64,000 nucleotides of DNA from Burkholderia stagnalis (GCF_902830275.1 NZ_CADESW010000021.1:1-64000), one strand, 5' to 3'; positions 24,761-33,650 are shown, counted from the first letter of the stretch. Notes: a model not told the origin generated them from the sequence alone. Numbers and translations: made by a program.

Positions 24761-25849
24761 ATGCCGCTCTCGTCCAACCAGCTCCCGCGCTGGACCCTCT
24801 GGGCCCCGCTTGCCGCCTGGCTGGTGCTCGCGCTGTCGCGCGTCGTACCAGCCGAAGGTCTCGTCATCGCGGTGTTCGCGGCCGCGCTCGCGGGCGCCGT
24901 GTTCGCCGCCGTCCACCATGCGGAAGTCGTCGCGCACCGCGTCGGCGAACCGTTCGGCACGCTCGTGCTCGCGGTCGCCGTGACCGTCATCGAAGTCGCG
25001 CTGATCGTGTCGGTGATGCTCGGCGCGGGCCCCGAGAAATCCGGCCTCGCGCGCGATACGGTGTTCGCCGCGGTGATGATCATCTGCAACGGCATCGTCG
25101 GCATCTGCCTGCTCGTCGGCGCGTGGAAGCACGGCGAGCAGGATTTCCACGGGCGCGGCGCGAGCAAGGCGCTCGCGGTGCTCGCGTCGCTGTCGGTGCT
25201 GTCGCTCGTGATGCCGAACTACCTGAGCGCCGCGCCGGGCCCGCAGTTCTCGAATTCGCAGCTCGCATTCGCCGGCGTGTCGTCGCTGGTGCTGTACGGC
25301 GTGTTCGTGTTCGTGCAGACCGTGCGCCACCGCGACTACTTCCTCGCCGCGCACGACAGCGCGAACGAATCCGTGCACGCGGCGCCGCCGAGCAACCGCA
25401 CCGCGGTGATCAGCCTTCTGCTGCTGTTCGCAAGCCTCGTTGCCGTCGTGCTGCTCGCGAAGCTGCTGTCGCCGGCGGTCGAGCACGCGGTGCTGACGCT
25501 CGGCGCGCCCGAGGCTGCGGTCGGCATCGTGATCGCCGCGCTCGTGCTGCTGCCCGAAGGGCTCGCGGCCGTCACCGCGGCACGCGCGAACCGCCTGCAG
25601 ACCAGCATGAACCTCGCGCTCGGCTCGGCGCTCGCGAGCATCGGGCTGACCATTCCGACAGTTGCCGCGGTGTTCATCTGGATCGGCCAGCCGCTCACGC
25701 TCGGCATCGGCGCGATGGAAACCGTGCTGCTGTCGCTGACGCTGCTCGTCAGCACGCTGACGCTCAGCGCCGGGCGCACGACCGTGCTGCACGGCGTCGT
25801 GCACCTGTCGCTGTTCGCCGCATATCTGTTCCTGTCGGTCACGCACTGA
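24761..25849 (+). CDS. chaA: Calcium/sodium:proton antiporter, ChaA
   Basis: 362-residue polytopic inner-membrane protein of the Ca2+/cation antiporter superfamily, close to E. coli ChaA in length. The two alpha repeats are visible: AVAVTVIEVALIVSVMLGAG with its acidic residue and, in the second half, GIVIAALVLLPEGLAAVTAARANRLQ..LALGSALASIGLTIPTVA. It exports calcium or sodium in exchange for protons. The next gene starts on its stop codon (TGATG). Confidence 0.9.
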   Translation: MPLSSNQLPRWTLWAPLAAWLVLALSRVVPAEGLVIAVFAAALAGAVFAAVHHAEVVAHRVGEPFGTLVLAVAVTVIEVALIVSVMLGAGPEKSGLARDTVFAAVMIICNGIVGICLLVGAWKHGEQDFHGRGASKALAVLASLSVLSLVMPNYLSAAPGPQFSNSQLAFAGVSSLVLYGVFVFVQTVRHRDYFLAAHDSANESVHAAPPSNRTAVISLLLLFASLVAVVLLAKLLSPAVEHAVLTLGAPEAAVGIVIAALVLLPEGLAAVTAARANRLQTSMNLALGSALASIGLTIPTVAAVFIWIGQPLTLGIGAMETVLLSLTLLVSTLTLSAGRTTVLHGVVHLSLFAAYLFLSVTH

Positions 25850-26370
25850 TGGCCGGCGCGATGCCCGGCGCGCGGCGCGGTGTGCGCAAGCATGCCGCGC
25901 GCCACGCCGCATCGGCCTGGCTGATCGGCATCCTGCTGTCGCTGCCGGCGCCCGCGAGCCACGCGCAGCCGGCCGGCGCGCCCGACGATGGTGCGTCGGG
26001 CTGGCATTTCGACGGCTCGCTGCTGGACTATGGCGACCGGGACACCGACGGCAATGCGCTCTACGTGGTCTGCGAAGCCGGCCGGCTCCGGGCCTCGGTA
26101 CTGGTGAGCGCCGCCGATCTGCAGGACGGCCAGCGCGTGCGCATGACATTCGCGTCGAACAGCGCGCGCGTCACCGGCCGCGCCACGCTCGCGCTGTCGG
26201 ACCTCGACATGTACGCAGTCGGCGAGATCAAGGATCGGGCGCGGTTCTATCGCCTGTTCGAAGGCGACGGGGCGCTTCGGATCGACGTCGAAGGCAATCT
26301 CAGGCGGCTCCCGCTGCGCGGCGCACGCGAACAGGCCGTTCGACTGAAAGCTGCCTGCCCCGTCAGGTGA
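25849..26370 (+). CDS. Hypothetical exported protein coupled to chaA
   Basis: 173 residues, ATG overlapping the chaA stop, so probably translationally coupled. A positively charged N terminus and hydrophobic stretch (AWLIGILLSLPAPASHAQ) make a likely signal peptide cleaved near residue 40. The mature part is a small beta-rich-looking domain with two cysteines (YVVCEAGRLR and KAACPVR) that could form a disulfide. No family was recognised. Confidence 0.7.
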   Translation: MAGAMPGARRGVRKHAARHAASAWLIGILLSLPAPASHAQPAGAPDDGASGWHFDGSLLDYGDRDTDGNALYVVCEAGRLRASVLVSAADLQDGQRVRMTFASNSARVTGRATLALSDLDMYAVGEIKDRARFYRLFEGDGALRIDVEGNLRRLPLRGAREQAVRLKAACPVR

Positions 26371-26577
26371 GCCCGCCCGGATCGCCGGCACGGGCGTCGC
26401 ATGCGAGCCCTTCGCCAGCGTCGAGCAGCGCGGATCCGCGCCAGGAATGGTGACGACGGCAGCAACGGGCTGGGCATGGTCGGAAAGACGTTATTCCACT
26501 CGACCATGCGCCGTCGAATGTCGTATTGAAAAAACGGCATTTCCGCACGCGGCCGACGCTTCGAAACGCGCCGCCCA

Positions 26578-27255
26578 CTACACATCCGAATAGACGGCGA
26601 CGTCGAACTTCGCATCGAGCGCCGTCGCGATCTCCTCGAGTACGCGCGCCCACTCGCGCATCGGCTCCAGGCTGTCGCCGCAATCCGGCCCGAGCGCGAA
26701 AAATGCGCGCTTCATGTATGGCTCGTTGATCTCGGCGGGCATGTTCCGCGGCTTCACATCGAACCACAGCACCCCCTGACACGACCCGGCACCAGGCGCC
26801 CTGACCGAATCGATCGCGAAGATCCCCACGGTAAGAATCGCGCCGTGGCGAAACCGGAAGCTGTCGCCGCCACAACGAAACCCGGACCACGCGCGATCGT
26901 GCGAGCGAAACACGAAGAGCGCGTCGTCGTCACCCGTCATCGCCGCACCGGCAGACACCATCGCCACAGTCGAGCCGTCAGTTCCCGCGTCGACCTCCAC
27001 GTATCGTTCGATTACACGCCGGAGCTCGTCGAACAGGGCGCGAGCGGCCCCGGGAACAGCCAGTCTCCTGACATGCGCCGCGTCGCCAGCGGGAACCGGC
27101 TGGTCGTGCGCGTCGCGTTTCGCCAGCCTCGACAGGATGACGGCCGGTGCGATCAGCGCCACCACCGCCGCTGCGCCGCCGGCCAGCGCGCCGTAGCGCG
27201 ACGCAACCACCCACGCCGCGATTGCGGCGGGAATCAGGTAAAGCATCCGGATCAA
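26578..27255 (-). CDS. Hypothetical membrane-anchored protein
   Basis: 225 residues from TTG 27255, which has GAGGG six bases upstream; ATG 27246 is three codons later. Two short hydrophobic segments occupy the N terminus (LYLIPAAIAAWVVASRYGAL, AAAVVALIAPAVILSRL). The soluble remainder has no recognised motif; it contains a long possibly beta-rich region (DDALFVFRSHDRAWSGFRCG) and ends in a helix (PMREWARVLEEIATALDA). It is transcribed alone, and function is unknown. Confidence 0.62.
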   Translation of the reverse strand: MIRMLYLIPAAIAAWVVASRYGALAGGAAAVVALIAPAVILSRLAKRDAHDQPVPAGDAAHVRRLAVPGAARALFDELRRVIERYVEVDAGTDGSTVAMVSAGAAMTGDDDALFVFRSHDRAWSGFRCGGDSFRFRHGAILTVGIFAIDSVRAPGAGSCQGVLWFDVKPRNMPAEINEPYMKRAFFALGPDCGDSLEPMREWARVLEEIATALDAKFDVAVYSDV

Positions 27256-27341
27256 TCTGCGCCCTCGTTATATGTCTTGTCGCATACCGTCATGCTAACG
27301 ATCAGTCGGCCGGGCCGAGCGGATCGTGCAACAGCACCGCC

Positions 27342-27500
27342 TCACACCACTCCGCCTGCCGCATGCTCCGCGAGAAAACGCTCGACCATCGCATTGAAAC
27401 GCGGCAGCGCCGGATTGTCGTTGTCCGTGCGCCACGCGAGATACAGCTCGGCCGCGACGTCGACATCCGCCAGCGGCCTGAACACGACCCCGCCGACAGA
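27342..27500 (-). pseudogene. Relic of the C-terminal end of another LysR-type regulator
   Basis: Directly after the stop of the LysR gene above it, in the same frame, the minus strand reads FRPLADVDVAAELYLAWR followed by TDNDNPALPRFNAMVERF and a TGA at 27344-27342. This is the usual last strand-and-helix of a LysR effector domain, but the preceding LysR protein is already complete. The fragment therefore looks like the 3' tip of a second LysR gene left behind by a deletion. No start codon precedes it. Confidence 0.7.
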
Positions 27501-27503
27501 TTG

Positions 27504-28472
27504 TCACGCGCGCTGGCGGCCCGACTCGGTGTGCGCGACGGTCAGCCGGTCCAGCTCGCGCAGGTCGTTTTCCAGCGCCGGCGTAAGCGTCGTGCGCAAG
27601 TGCTCGAGGAAAGTGCGGATCTTCGCATCGAGATAGCGGCGCGTCGCGTACACCGCGTAGACACTCAGCGTCTGCAGCCGATATTCGGGCAGCACGCGGA
27701 TCAGGCGGCCTGCGCGGATATCGTCGAGCACCGTATACAGCGCGACGCACGCGATCCCGCGCCCGGCACGCACGGCCACGCACAGCGCGTCCGGCACGTT
27801 GACCTGGAACGGCGTGGGCGGCAGCTCGAGCACCTGCTCGTCGCCGTCCTTGTGTTCGAGCCGCCATTCGCCGGCCGGCGACGCCGGCGTGTCGAGCCGC
27901 AGGCAGGTGTGCTTCGGCAGGTCTTCCGGCGTCTGCGGCGTGCCGTGCCGCGCAAGGTAGTCGCGCGACGCGACGAGCACGCTGCAGCTCGTGCCGCACG
28001 TCTGCGCGACGTAGCCCGAATCCGGCAGTTGCGACGCGGTGACGATCGACACGTCATAGCCCTCCTCGACGAGATTCGGCATCCGCTGCGCGAGCGTCAG
28101 CTCGACCGACACGTCCGGGTTGTCCTCCTGGTAGCGGACGATCGACGACACGACGTGGCTCTGCCCGAGCCCCGTCATCGCGTGGATGCGCATCTTGCCC
28201 GACGGCCGCAGCAGCGCGTTGCGCGCCTCCGCGTTCGCATAGTCGATTTCCGCGAGGATCGATTTCGCGCGCTCGAAATAACGCTGGCCGCTTTCGGTGA
28301 GGCCGAGGTGGCGCGTCGTGCGATGCAGCAGCCGCGTCTGCACGTGCGCCTCGAGGTTCGAGACGGCGCGCGACACCTGCGCGGTGGTCGCGTCGATTTC
28401 TTTGGCGACCGCGGTGAAACTGCCGGCTTCGACAACGCGCACGAACAGGCGCATGTTTTCGAGCATGTCCAT
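27504..28472 (-). CDS. LysR-type transcriptional regulator
   Basis: 322 residues. N-terminal winged helix-turn-helix (MRLFVRVVEAGSFTAVAKEI...TTAQVSRAVSNLEAHVQTRLL) and a full LysR substrate-binding domain ending KIRTFLEHLRTTL plus a short tail. ATG 28472 was chosen because the helix-turn-helix starts six residues later; a longer frame reaches 28571. It is divergent from the HPP-CBS gene over 350 bases. The target is not evident. Confidence 0.88.
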   Translation of the reverse strand: MDMLENMRLFVRVVEAGSFTAVAKEIDATTAQVSRAVSNLEAHVQTRLLHRTTRHLGLTESGQRYFERAKSILAEIDYANAEARNALLRPSGKMRIHAMTGLGQSHVVSSIVRYQEDNPDVSVELTLAQRMPNLVEEGYDVSIVTASQLPDSGYVAQTCGTSCSVLVASRDYLARHGTPQTPEDLPKHTCLRLDTPASPAGEWRLEHKDGDEQVLELPPTPFQVNVPDALCVAVRAGRGIACVALYTVLDDIRAGRLIRVLPEYRLQTLSVYAVYATRRYLDAKIRTFLEHLRTTLTPALENDLRELDRLTVAHTESGRQRA

Positions 28473-28754
28473 TGGATAGGCTTGGGGGAAAGTAGATAAG
28501 GAAGTGTCGGCCGCGCTCGCGTCAGGTGGGCAACGGGATACGGCCGGGAACCCCGTTGACGCGATCACCATGCCGGAGAGAAGGCGGGAGAGCGGGCATC
28601 GCGTGCGTAGTCCAGGTGTTCGGGGGAATCAGTGGCCCGAATTGTACGCCGCCGCGAACAACTTTGCGCTGTTGCGCCACCGTGCCGCCAGATGAAAGCA
28701 ATACGAAAGAATGCCGATTTCGTGCGCGCGTCGCGCCATTGCGGCGCGACAATT

Positions 28755-28773
28755 TATATCACAATGAGATACA
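28755..28773. promoter_or_regulatory. Imperfect copy of the MarR-type palindrome before the HPP-CBS gene
   Basis: TATATCAC-AAT-GAGATACA: the left arm is identical to that of the perfect palindrome at 30064-30082, the spacer is also 3 bases, and the right arm matches at 6 of 8 positions. The flanking bases also agree (TTTATATCACA). It lies 50 bases upstream of the HPP-CBS start codon, where it could overlap the promoter. The shared site implies common control by the MarR protein encoded downstream. Confidence 0.6.
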
Positions 28774-28822
28774 ATTCCGCGCACCTCGACGCACGCCTCA
28801 CCGCTTTTTCCTCATACGTTAC

Positions 28823-30001
28823 ATGTCGTCCGGCTCCTCCCCGTCGCGCCGCACCTTGCGGCAGTGGCTGCACAGCTTCACCCCGCTTCCGCTGACTCTT
28901 GGCTGGCGCGAGCGCCTGCGCTCGTGCGCCGGCGCGCTGGTCGGCATCGCGACGGTCGGCGCGACGATGCGGGTGCTGCCCGGCGTGCCGGGGCTCGTGC
29001 CGCTGCTGGTGGCGCCGATGGGCGCGTCGGCGGTGCTGCTGTTCGCGGTGCCCGCGAGCCCGCTCGCGCAGCCGTGGTCGATCATCGGCGGCAACCTGGT
29101 CGCGGCCACCGTCGGCGTCGCGTGCGCGCAATGGATCGCCGATCCGATCACCGCCGCCGCGCTGGCCGTCGCGGGCGCGATCGGCGGGATGTTCGCGCTG
29201 CGCTGCGTGCACCCGCCGTCGGGTGCGGTCGCGCTGACGGCCGTGCTCGGCGGCTCGGCCATCCACGCGCTCGGTTTCCGCTTCGTGCTCGAGCCGATCG
29301 CGCTGCAATCGGCAATCCTGCTGTCGGCGGCGCTCGCCTACCACGCGCTCACCGGCCACCGCTATCCGCACGGCGGCGCGCGGCCCGACGCGAAGCCGAA
29401 GGCCGGTCCGAAGCCGGCACCCGCGCACGGCGGCTTCACGCGCGAGGATCTCGACGCGGTGCTCAAGCGCCGCAGCGAATGGCTCGATGTCGCGCCGGAC
29501 GATCTCGAAGCGCTGCTGCGCGAAACCGAACTGCAGGCGTATGCGCGCACGTTCGGCCAGCTCACCTGCGCGGACCTGATGACCAAGCGCGCGGTGAGCG
29601 TCGCGCCGTCGACATCGGTGACGGCCGCGCTCACGCTGCTCGACCGGCATCGCGTGAAGGCGCTGCCCGTCGTCGATGCGGACCACCGCCTGGCCGGGAT
29701 CGTCACCCGCGCCGACCTGACGCGCCCGTCGCGCCGCCCGGCGCCGCTGTGGCAGCGGCTGTCCGCGCGCCTGCCGCAATCGTTCGGCGGCCAGCCTGCG
29801 AGCGTCGGCACCGTGATGAGCCGCGACGTCGCGTCGGTGCCGCACACGCTGCCGCTGACCGCGCTCGTGCCGCTGTTTGCGCATTCCGGTCACCACCACA
29901 TTCCTGTCGTTGACGCATCGCGCCGGCTCGTCGGCATCGTCACGCAAACCGACCTCGTCACGGGGCTTTACCAGCAGACGCAGATGCTCGAGGCTGCGTA
30001 G
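28823..30001 (+). CDS. HPP-family membrane protein with C-terminal CBS pair
   Basis: 392 residues. The N-terminal ~170 residues are an HPP domain with four membrane segments and the motif GMFALRCVHPPSGAVALTAVLGG that names the family. The C-terminal half holds two CBS motifs (ADLMTKRAVSVAPSTSVTAAL...VKALPVVDADHRLAGIVTR and GTVMSRDVASVPHTL...HHIPVVDASRRLVGIVTQ) for nucleotide sensing. HPP proteins have been linked to nitrite transport in plastids and cyanobacteria; no such role is shown here. ATG 28823 lacks a clear ribosome-binding site. Regulation likely involves the MarR-type palindrome upstream. Confidence 0.88.
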   Translation: MSSGSSPSRRTLRQWLHSFTPLPLTLGWRERLRSCAGALVGIATVGATMRVLPGVPGLVPLLVAPMGASAVLLFAVPASPLAQPWSIIGGNLVAATVGVACAQWIADPITAAALAVAGAIGGMFALRCVHPPSGAVALTAVLGGSAIHALGFRFVLEPIALQSAILLSAALAYHALTGHRYPHGGARPDAKPKAGPKPAPAHGGFTREDLDAVLKRRSEWLDVAPDDLEALLRETELQAYARTFGQLTCADLMTKRAVSVAPSTSVTAALTLLDRHRVKALPVVDADHRLAGIVTRADLTRPSRRPAPLWQRLSARLPQSFGGQPASVGTVMSRDVASVPHTLPLTALVPLFAHSGHHHIPVVDASRRLVGIVTQTDLVTGLYQQTQMLEAA

Positions 30002-30063
30002 CCGGGCACCGCGGCGACGCGATTCATATGTCGTATTTCGCCTATCGCCGCAGCTCGCCCATT

Positions 30064-30082
30064 TATATCACATCGTGATATA
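30064..30082. promoter_or_regulatory. Perfect MarR-type operator upstream of marR-clcB
   Basis: TATATCAC-ATC-GTGATATA: perfect 8-base arms with a 3-base spacer, 34 bases before the MarR start codon in a notably AT-rich stretch. Palindromes of this size overlapping a marR promoter usually serve autoregulation. A near copy occurs before the preceding HPP-CBS gene. Confidence 0.72.
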
Positions 30083-30115
30083 TTTCCCGGCTACCACAAT
30101 CGCTTTCCGCCGACG

Positions 30116-30529
30116 ATGACCCAAACCCGACGCGCGCTGCACAAATCCGATTTCGAGCAGTTGTCCGAATTCCGCTACCAGATGCGCCGTTTCGAGCGCT
30201 TCTCCGAACGCGCCGCGCAGAGCGAAGGCGTGACACCGCTGCAATACCTGCTGCTGCTGCACGTCAAGGGCTATCCGCAACGCGAATGGGCGACCATCGG
30301 CGAGCTCGCGGAACGCCTGCAGGCGCAGCATCACGGCGTGGTCGCGCTGGTGACGCGCTGCGAAGCGCTCGGCCTCGTGAAGCGCAAGCCGAGCGAAACG
30401 GACCGCCGCCAGGTGGAGGTGCATCTGGAAGAAGCCGGCGAAACACTGCTCGCGCGCCTCGCGGCGATGCACCGCGCCGAACTGAAGTCGCTCAAGGGCG
30501 CCTTCCAGGTGCCTCAACTCGATTACTGA
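30116..30529 (+). CDS. MarR-family transcriptional regulator
   Basis: 137 residues. Winged helix core: TPLQYLLLLHVKGYPQ, WATIGELAERLQAQHHGVVALVTRCEALGLVKRKPSETDRRQVEVHLEEAG, which carries the DRR wing motif of MarR proteins. It is followed after 20 bases by the chloride channel gene and preceded by a perfect palindrome, so it probably controls itself, clcB and the HPP-CBS gene. The inducing ligand is unknown. Confidence 0.9.
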   Translation: MTQTRRALHKSDFEQLSEFRYQMRRFERFSERAAQSEGVTPLQYLLLLHVKGYPQREWATIGELAERLQAQHHGVVALVTRCEALGLVKRKPSETDRRQVEVHLEEAGETLLARLAAMHRAELKSLKGAFQVPQLDY

Positions 30530-30549
30530 CCCTTGCTCCCGCCACGCCG

Positions 30550-32343
30550 ATGAACGCCCCGCACAAACGCGATTTCGCGACCAACGACCGCCTGCCCAGG
30601 ATCGCCCTGCTCGCCGCCTGCATCGGCGTGCTGAGCACGCTCGCGGCGTTCGTCCTGCTGAGCCTGATCCACCTGTTCACGAACCTGTTCTTCTTCCAGC
30701 AGTTCTCGTTCGCCGACCGCTCGCCCGCGGGCAACACGCTCGGCGCATGGGTGATCGCGGTGCCGGTGATCGGCGGGCTGATCGTCGGGATGATGGCGCG
30801 CTTCGGCTCGGAGAAGATTCGCGGCCACGGCATCCCCGAGGCGATCGAGGCGATCCTGTTCGGCAAGAGCCGCATGTCGCCGAAGGTCGCGATCCTGAAA
30901 CCGCTGTCGTCGGGCGTCGTGATCGGCAGCGGCGGCCCGTTCGGCGCCGAGGGGCCGATCATCATGACAGGCGGCGCGCTCGGCTCGCTGGTCGCGCAGT
31001 GCGTGAAGGTCACCGCCGCCGAGCGCAAGACGCTGCTCGTCGCCGGCGCCGCGGCCGGCATGACCGCCGTGTTCGGCACGCCGGTCGCCGCGGTGCTGCT
31101 CGCGGTCGAGCTGCTGCTGTTCGAATGGCGCCCGCGCAGCTTCCTGCCGGTCGCGCTCGCATGCGCGGTCGCCGGTTTCGCGCGCGCGGTGTTGTTCGGC
31201 GTCGAGCCGTTGTTTCCACTGACGACCGCCGCGCCGTCGCCGGTCGCGCTCGTGTCGTGCGTGGTCGCGGGCCTGCTGTCGGGCGCGCTCGCGTGCGGGC
31301 TGTCGGCCGCGCTGTACCGCGTCGAAGACGCGTTCGCGAAGCTGCCCGTGCACTGGATGTGGTGGCCCGCGCTCGGCGCGGTCGCGATCGGCGTCGGCGG
31401 CTGGCTCGAACCGCGCGCGCTCGGCGTCGGCTACGACGTGATCGGCGACCTGCTGCACCAGCACATCGCGCTGCGGATCGCGCTCGCGCTGCTGGTCGTG
31501 AAGGCCGTGATGTGGGTGATCGCGCTCGGCTCCGGCACATCGGGCGGCGTGCTCGCGCCGCTGCTGATGCTCGGCGCGGGGCTCGGCGCCGTGCTGTCGC
31601 CGGTGCTGCCGGGCGGCGACCCGGCCCTGTGGCCGCTCGTCTGCATGGCCGCGACGCTGGGCGCGACGCTCGGCGCGCCGCTCACCGCGATCGTGTTCGC
31701 GTTCGGCCTCACGCACGACACCAACGCGCTGCTGCCGCTGCTCGCGGCGACGCTGGTCGCGCACGGCTTCGCGACCGTCGTGATGAAGCGTTCGATCATG
31801 ACCGAGAAGATCGCGCGCCGCGGCTATCACATCTATCGCGAATACGGCGTCGATCCGCTCGAGCGGCACGACGTCGCCGAAGTGATGACGCGCGCCGCGT
31901 CGATCGTCACGATCGACGCGGACACCCCGCTCGCGGAAGTCGACGCGACGTTCTTCGGCGCGCGGCAAACGCACCGCGCGTATCCGGTCGTGAAGGACGG
32001 CCGCCTGCTCGGGGTCGTCGATCGCGCACTGCTCGACGCGCAGCGCGCGACGTTCGCACCCGATACGCCGGTCGCGCGCGTGCTGGCCGGTCACGCGCCC
32101 GCCATCGCGCTGGCGCACGAAACGTGCCGCCTCGTCGCAACGCGTCTCGCGGTGCTCGGCCTCGAGCGGCTGCCCGTCGTCGACGATGCGCAGTCGCTGC
32201 GCATGACAGGCCTCGTGTCGCGCAGCGACCTGATCAAGCCGGCGCTCCAGCACTTCGACGAGGAACACAAGCGCGAGCGCTTCCGGCCGATCGTGCCGGC
32301 GAATGCGCGTCGCAGCCTCGGCGCCGCACGCAAGACCAGCTGA
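30550..32343 (+). CDS. CLC-family chloride channel/antiporter with CBS domains
   Basis: 597 residues. About ten membrane helices with CLC selectivity motifs: GHGIPEAIEAIL (GSGIP equivalent), GSGGPFGAEGPIIMTGGALGS (GREGP equivalent, with the gating glutamate kept) and GSGTSGGVLAPLLMLGAGLG. Two C-terminal CBS motifs follow (AEVMTRAASIVTIDADTPLAEV, ATRLAVLGLERLPVVDDAQ). It is co-transcribed with marR. Likely chloride or another anion transport, gated by intracellular nucleotides through the CBS pair. Confidence 0.92.
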   Translation: MNAPHKRDFATNDRLPRIALLAACIGVLSTLAAFVLLSLIHLFTNLFFFQQFSFADRSPAGNTLGAWVIAVPVIGGLIVGMMARFGSEKIRGHGIPEAIEAILFGKSRMSPKVAILKPLSSGVVIGSGGPFGAEGPIIMTGGALGSLVAQCVKVTAAERKTLLVAGAAAGMTAVFGTPVAAVLLAVELLLFEWRPRSFLPVALACAVAGFARAVLFGVEPLFPLTTAAPSPVALVSCVVAGLLSGALACGLSAALYRVEDAFAKLPVHWMWWPALGAVAIGVGGWLEPRALGVGYDVIGDLLHQHIALRIALALLVVKAVMWVIALGSGTSGGVLAPLLMLGAGLGAVLSPVLPGGDPALWPLVCMAATLGATLGAPLTAIVFAFGLTHDTNALLPLLAATLVAHGFATVVMKRSIMTEKIARRGYHIYREYGVDPLERHDVAEVMTRAASIVTIDADTPLAEVDATFFGARQTHRAYPVVKDGRLLGVVDRALLDAQRATFAPDTPVARVLAGHAPAIALAHETCRLVATRLAVLGLERLPVVDDAQSLRMTGLVSRSDLIKPALQHFDEEHKRERFRPIVPANARRSLGAARKTS

Positions 32344-32372
32344 ATCGCGCATCGACGCGTATTTGAAGTTGC

Positions 32373-32481
32373 TTGACAGTTCGACGCGCGAAAGTTTGTC
32401 ATCATGAGCCTCATGCGACGGGGCCTTCCTTCAGTTCGTCCACGATAACGCGTCGCGGCGCGGCATCCGCATGGATGCCGC
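32373..32481 (+). other. Promoter-like element and strong hairpin in the clcB-downstream intergenic region
   Basis: The 359-base gap after clcB holds no convincing gene. TTGACA (32373-32378), 18 bases, then TGTCAT (32397-32402) resembles a sigma-70 promoter. About 58 bases on, GCGGCATCC-GCAT-GGATGCCGC (32460-32481) forms a perfect 9-bp stem. Together these could be the start of a long 5' leader of the small secreted protein at 32703 or of a separate small RNA. Nothing else stands out before the GAGGGAG ribosome-binding site. Confidence 0.4.
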
Positions 32482-32702
32482 ACGCTGCGACCCTTCACCC
32501 ATCACACGCCCGGGCAGCGAGACGACCGGACGACGCACGCGTCGTCCCGTGCAGCAGGCTGTGCAGCATCAGATCCGCGGTTTGGCAAGCGCCTTAACAT
32601 CTTGTTTCGGAATCGCCGGAACCCGCTCCGAACGGTGGACTCTCACCTTACGCAGTACTGCTGCGCATCCCGCTCAATCAATCACGACCCGAGGGAGATA
32701 AC

Positions 32703-33044
32703 GTGAAATACTTACCGCTCATCGCACTGACCGTTGCCATTTCCGCGCACGCGGCCGACCCGTCCGCCGTGCAGAACGTGGGGCAAAGCCAGAAACCCGC
32801 TGAGGAAGTGTCGGCATGCATCGCGAAGACCTGGGCAGACAAATCCCAGCAACAGGTCGTCTCGCAGAACGTGCTCGCGAACGGCCTCGCGACCGACGTG
32901 TACGCGCCGGGCCAGCAACCGCCGAACGGCGCAGCCGCCATGGTGCGTCCGGCCAACACCGCAGGTGCGAAGACCTGGGTCGGCTTCCGTGCCGGCAGCG
33001 GCGCGGGCGCCGACGCCGCGGGCGCGATCAGCGCCTGCCTGTAA
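32703..33044 (+). CDS. Small secreted protein, unknown function
   Basis: 113 residues from GTG 32703, with GAGGGAG upstream. Signal peptide MKYLPLIALTVAISAHAA with an AHA-type cleavage site. The mature ~95 residues have two cysteines (VSACIAKTW and ISACL), likely one disulfide, and a glycine/alanine-rich C-terminal half (VGFRAGSGAGADAAG). No recognised family. A strong terminator follows, so it is a monocistronic unit. Confidence 0.78.
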   Translation: MKYLPLIALTVAISAHAADPSAVQNVGQSQKPAEEVSACIAKTWADKSQQQVVSQNVLANGLATDVYAPGQQPPNGAAAMVRPANTAGAKTWVGFRAGSGAGADAAGAISACL

Positions 33045-33088
33045 CGTGTACGCGTGGACGGCCTTGCGCCGTCCGCGATGCATCAACG

Positions 33089-33116
33089 AAAAAACCCCGC
33101 ATTTGCGGGGTTTTTT
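33089..33116 (+). terminator. Rho-independent terminator, bidirectional
   Basis: A CCCCGC-ATTT-GCGGGG stem is followed by six T and preceded by six A, so it can terminate both the small secreted protein gene (plus strand) and ppnP (minus strand), which converge on it. Confidence 0.92.
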
Positions 33117-33156
33117 CATTGCATGGCCGCAGCCGTTCGCCGCGCGCATTACATCG

Positions 33157-33477
33157 TTACAGATAGCTGCAGACGTAGTCGAGCGTCTCGATCACTTCGA
33201 TGTCGAAGCGGCTCTTGCCCGGCACCGAGAACGATTCGCCCGCGCCGTAGGTCTGCCATTCGGTGCTGCCGTCGAGCTTCACGCGGCATTTGCCGGCCTG
33301 CACTTCCATCAATTCGGGCGCGTCCGTGCCGAAGTTGAGCGCGCACGGCAGGATCACGCCGAGCGTCTTGCGCGTGCCGTCCGGGAACAGCACGGTATGC
33401 GAGACGCACTTGCCGTCGAAATAGACGTTGGCGCGCTTGACGACCGACACGTTGTCGAACTGGGTTGCACTGGTCAT
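33157..33477 (-). CDS. ppnP: Pyrimidine/purine nucleoside phosphorylase
   Basis: 106-residue single-domain cupin of the PpnP (formerly DUF1255, YaiE) family. It reads FDNVSVVKRANVYFDGKCVSHTV at the start, TLGVILPCALNFGTDAPELMEV in the middle and ESFSVPGKSRFDI near the end, which matches the family along its full length. Family members phosphorolyse several nucleosides. Free-standing gene ending near the bidirectional terminator. Confidence 0.93.
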   Translation of the reverse strand: MTSATQFDNVSVVKRANVYFDGKCVSHTVLFPDGTRKTLGVILPCALNFGTDAPELMEVQAGKCRVKLDGSTEWQTYGAGESFSVPGKSRFDIEVIETLDYVCSYL

Positions 33478-33650
33478 GTATTGCCTCTGATTGCTGGATG
33501 CCGAAAGATTGGACGTTGTTGGAAACCGGCAGGCATCGCCGGCCGGCCGATATGATACCGGCTTGCCGCCGGCACGCCGGAACCGGGCGCTACCGGCGCG
33601 ATTTTCTCAGGATCACTGGATAATTTCTTCACGGCAGCGGAGTTCCCTGC

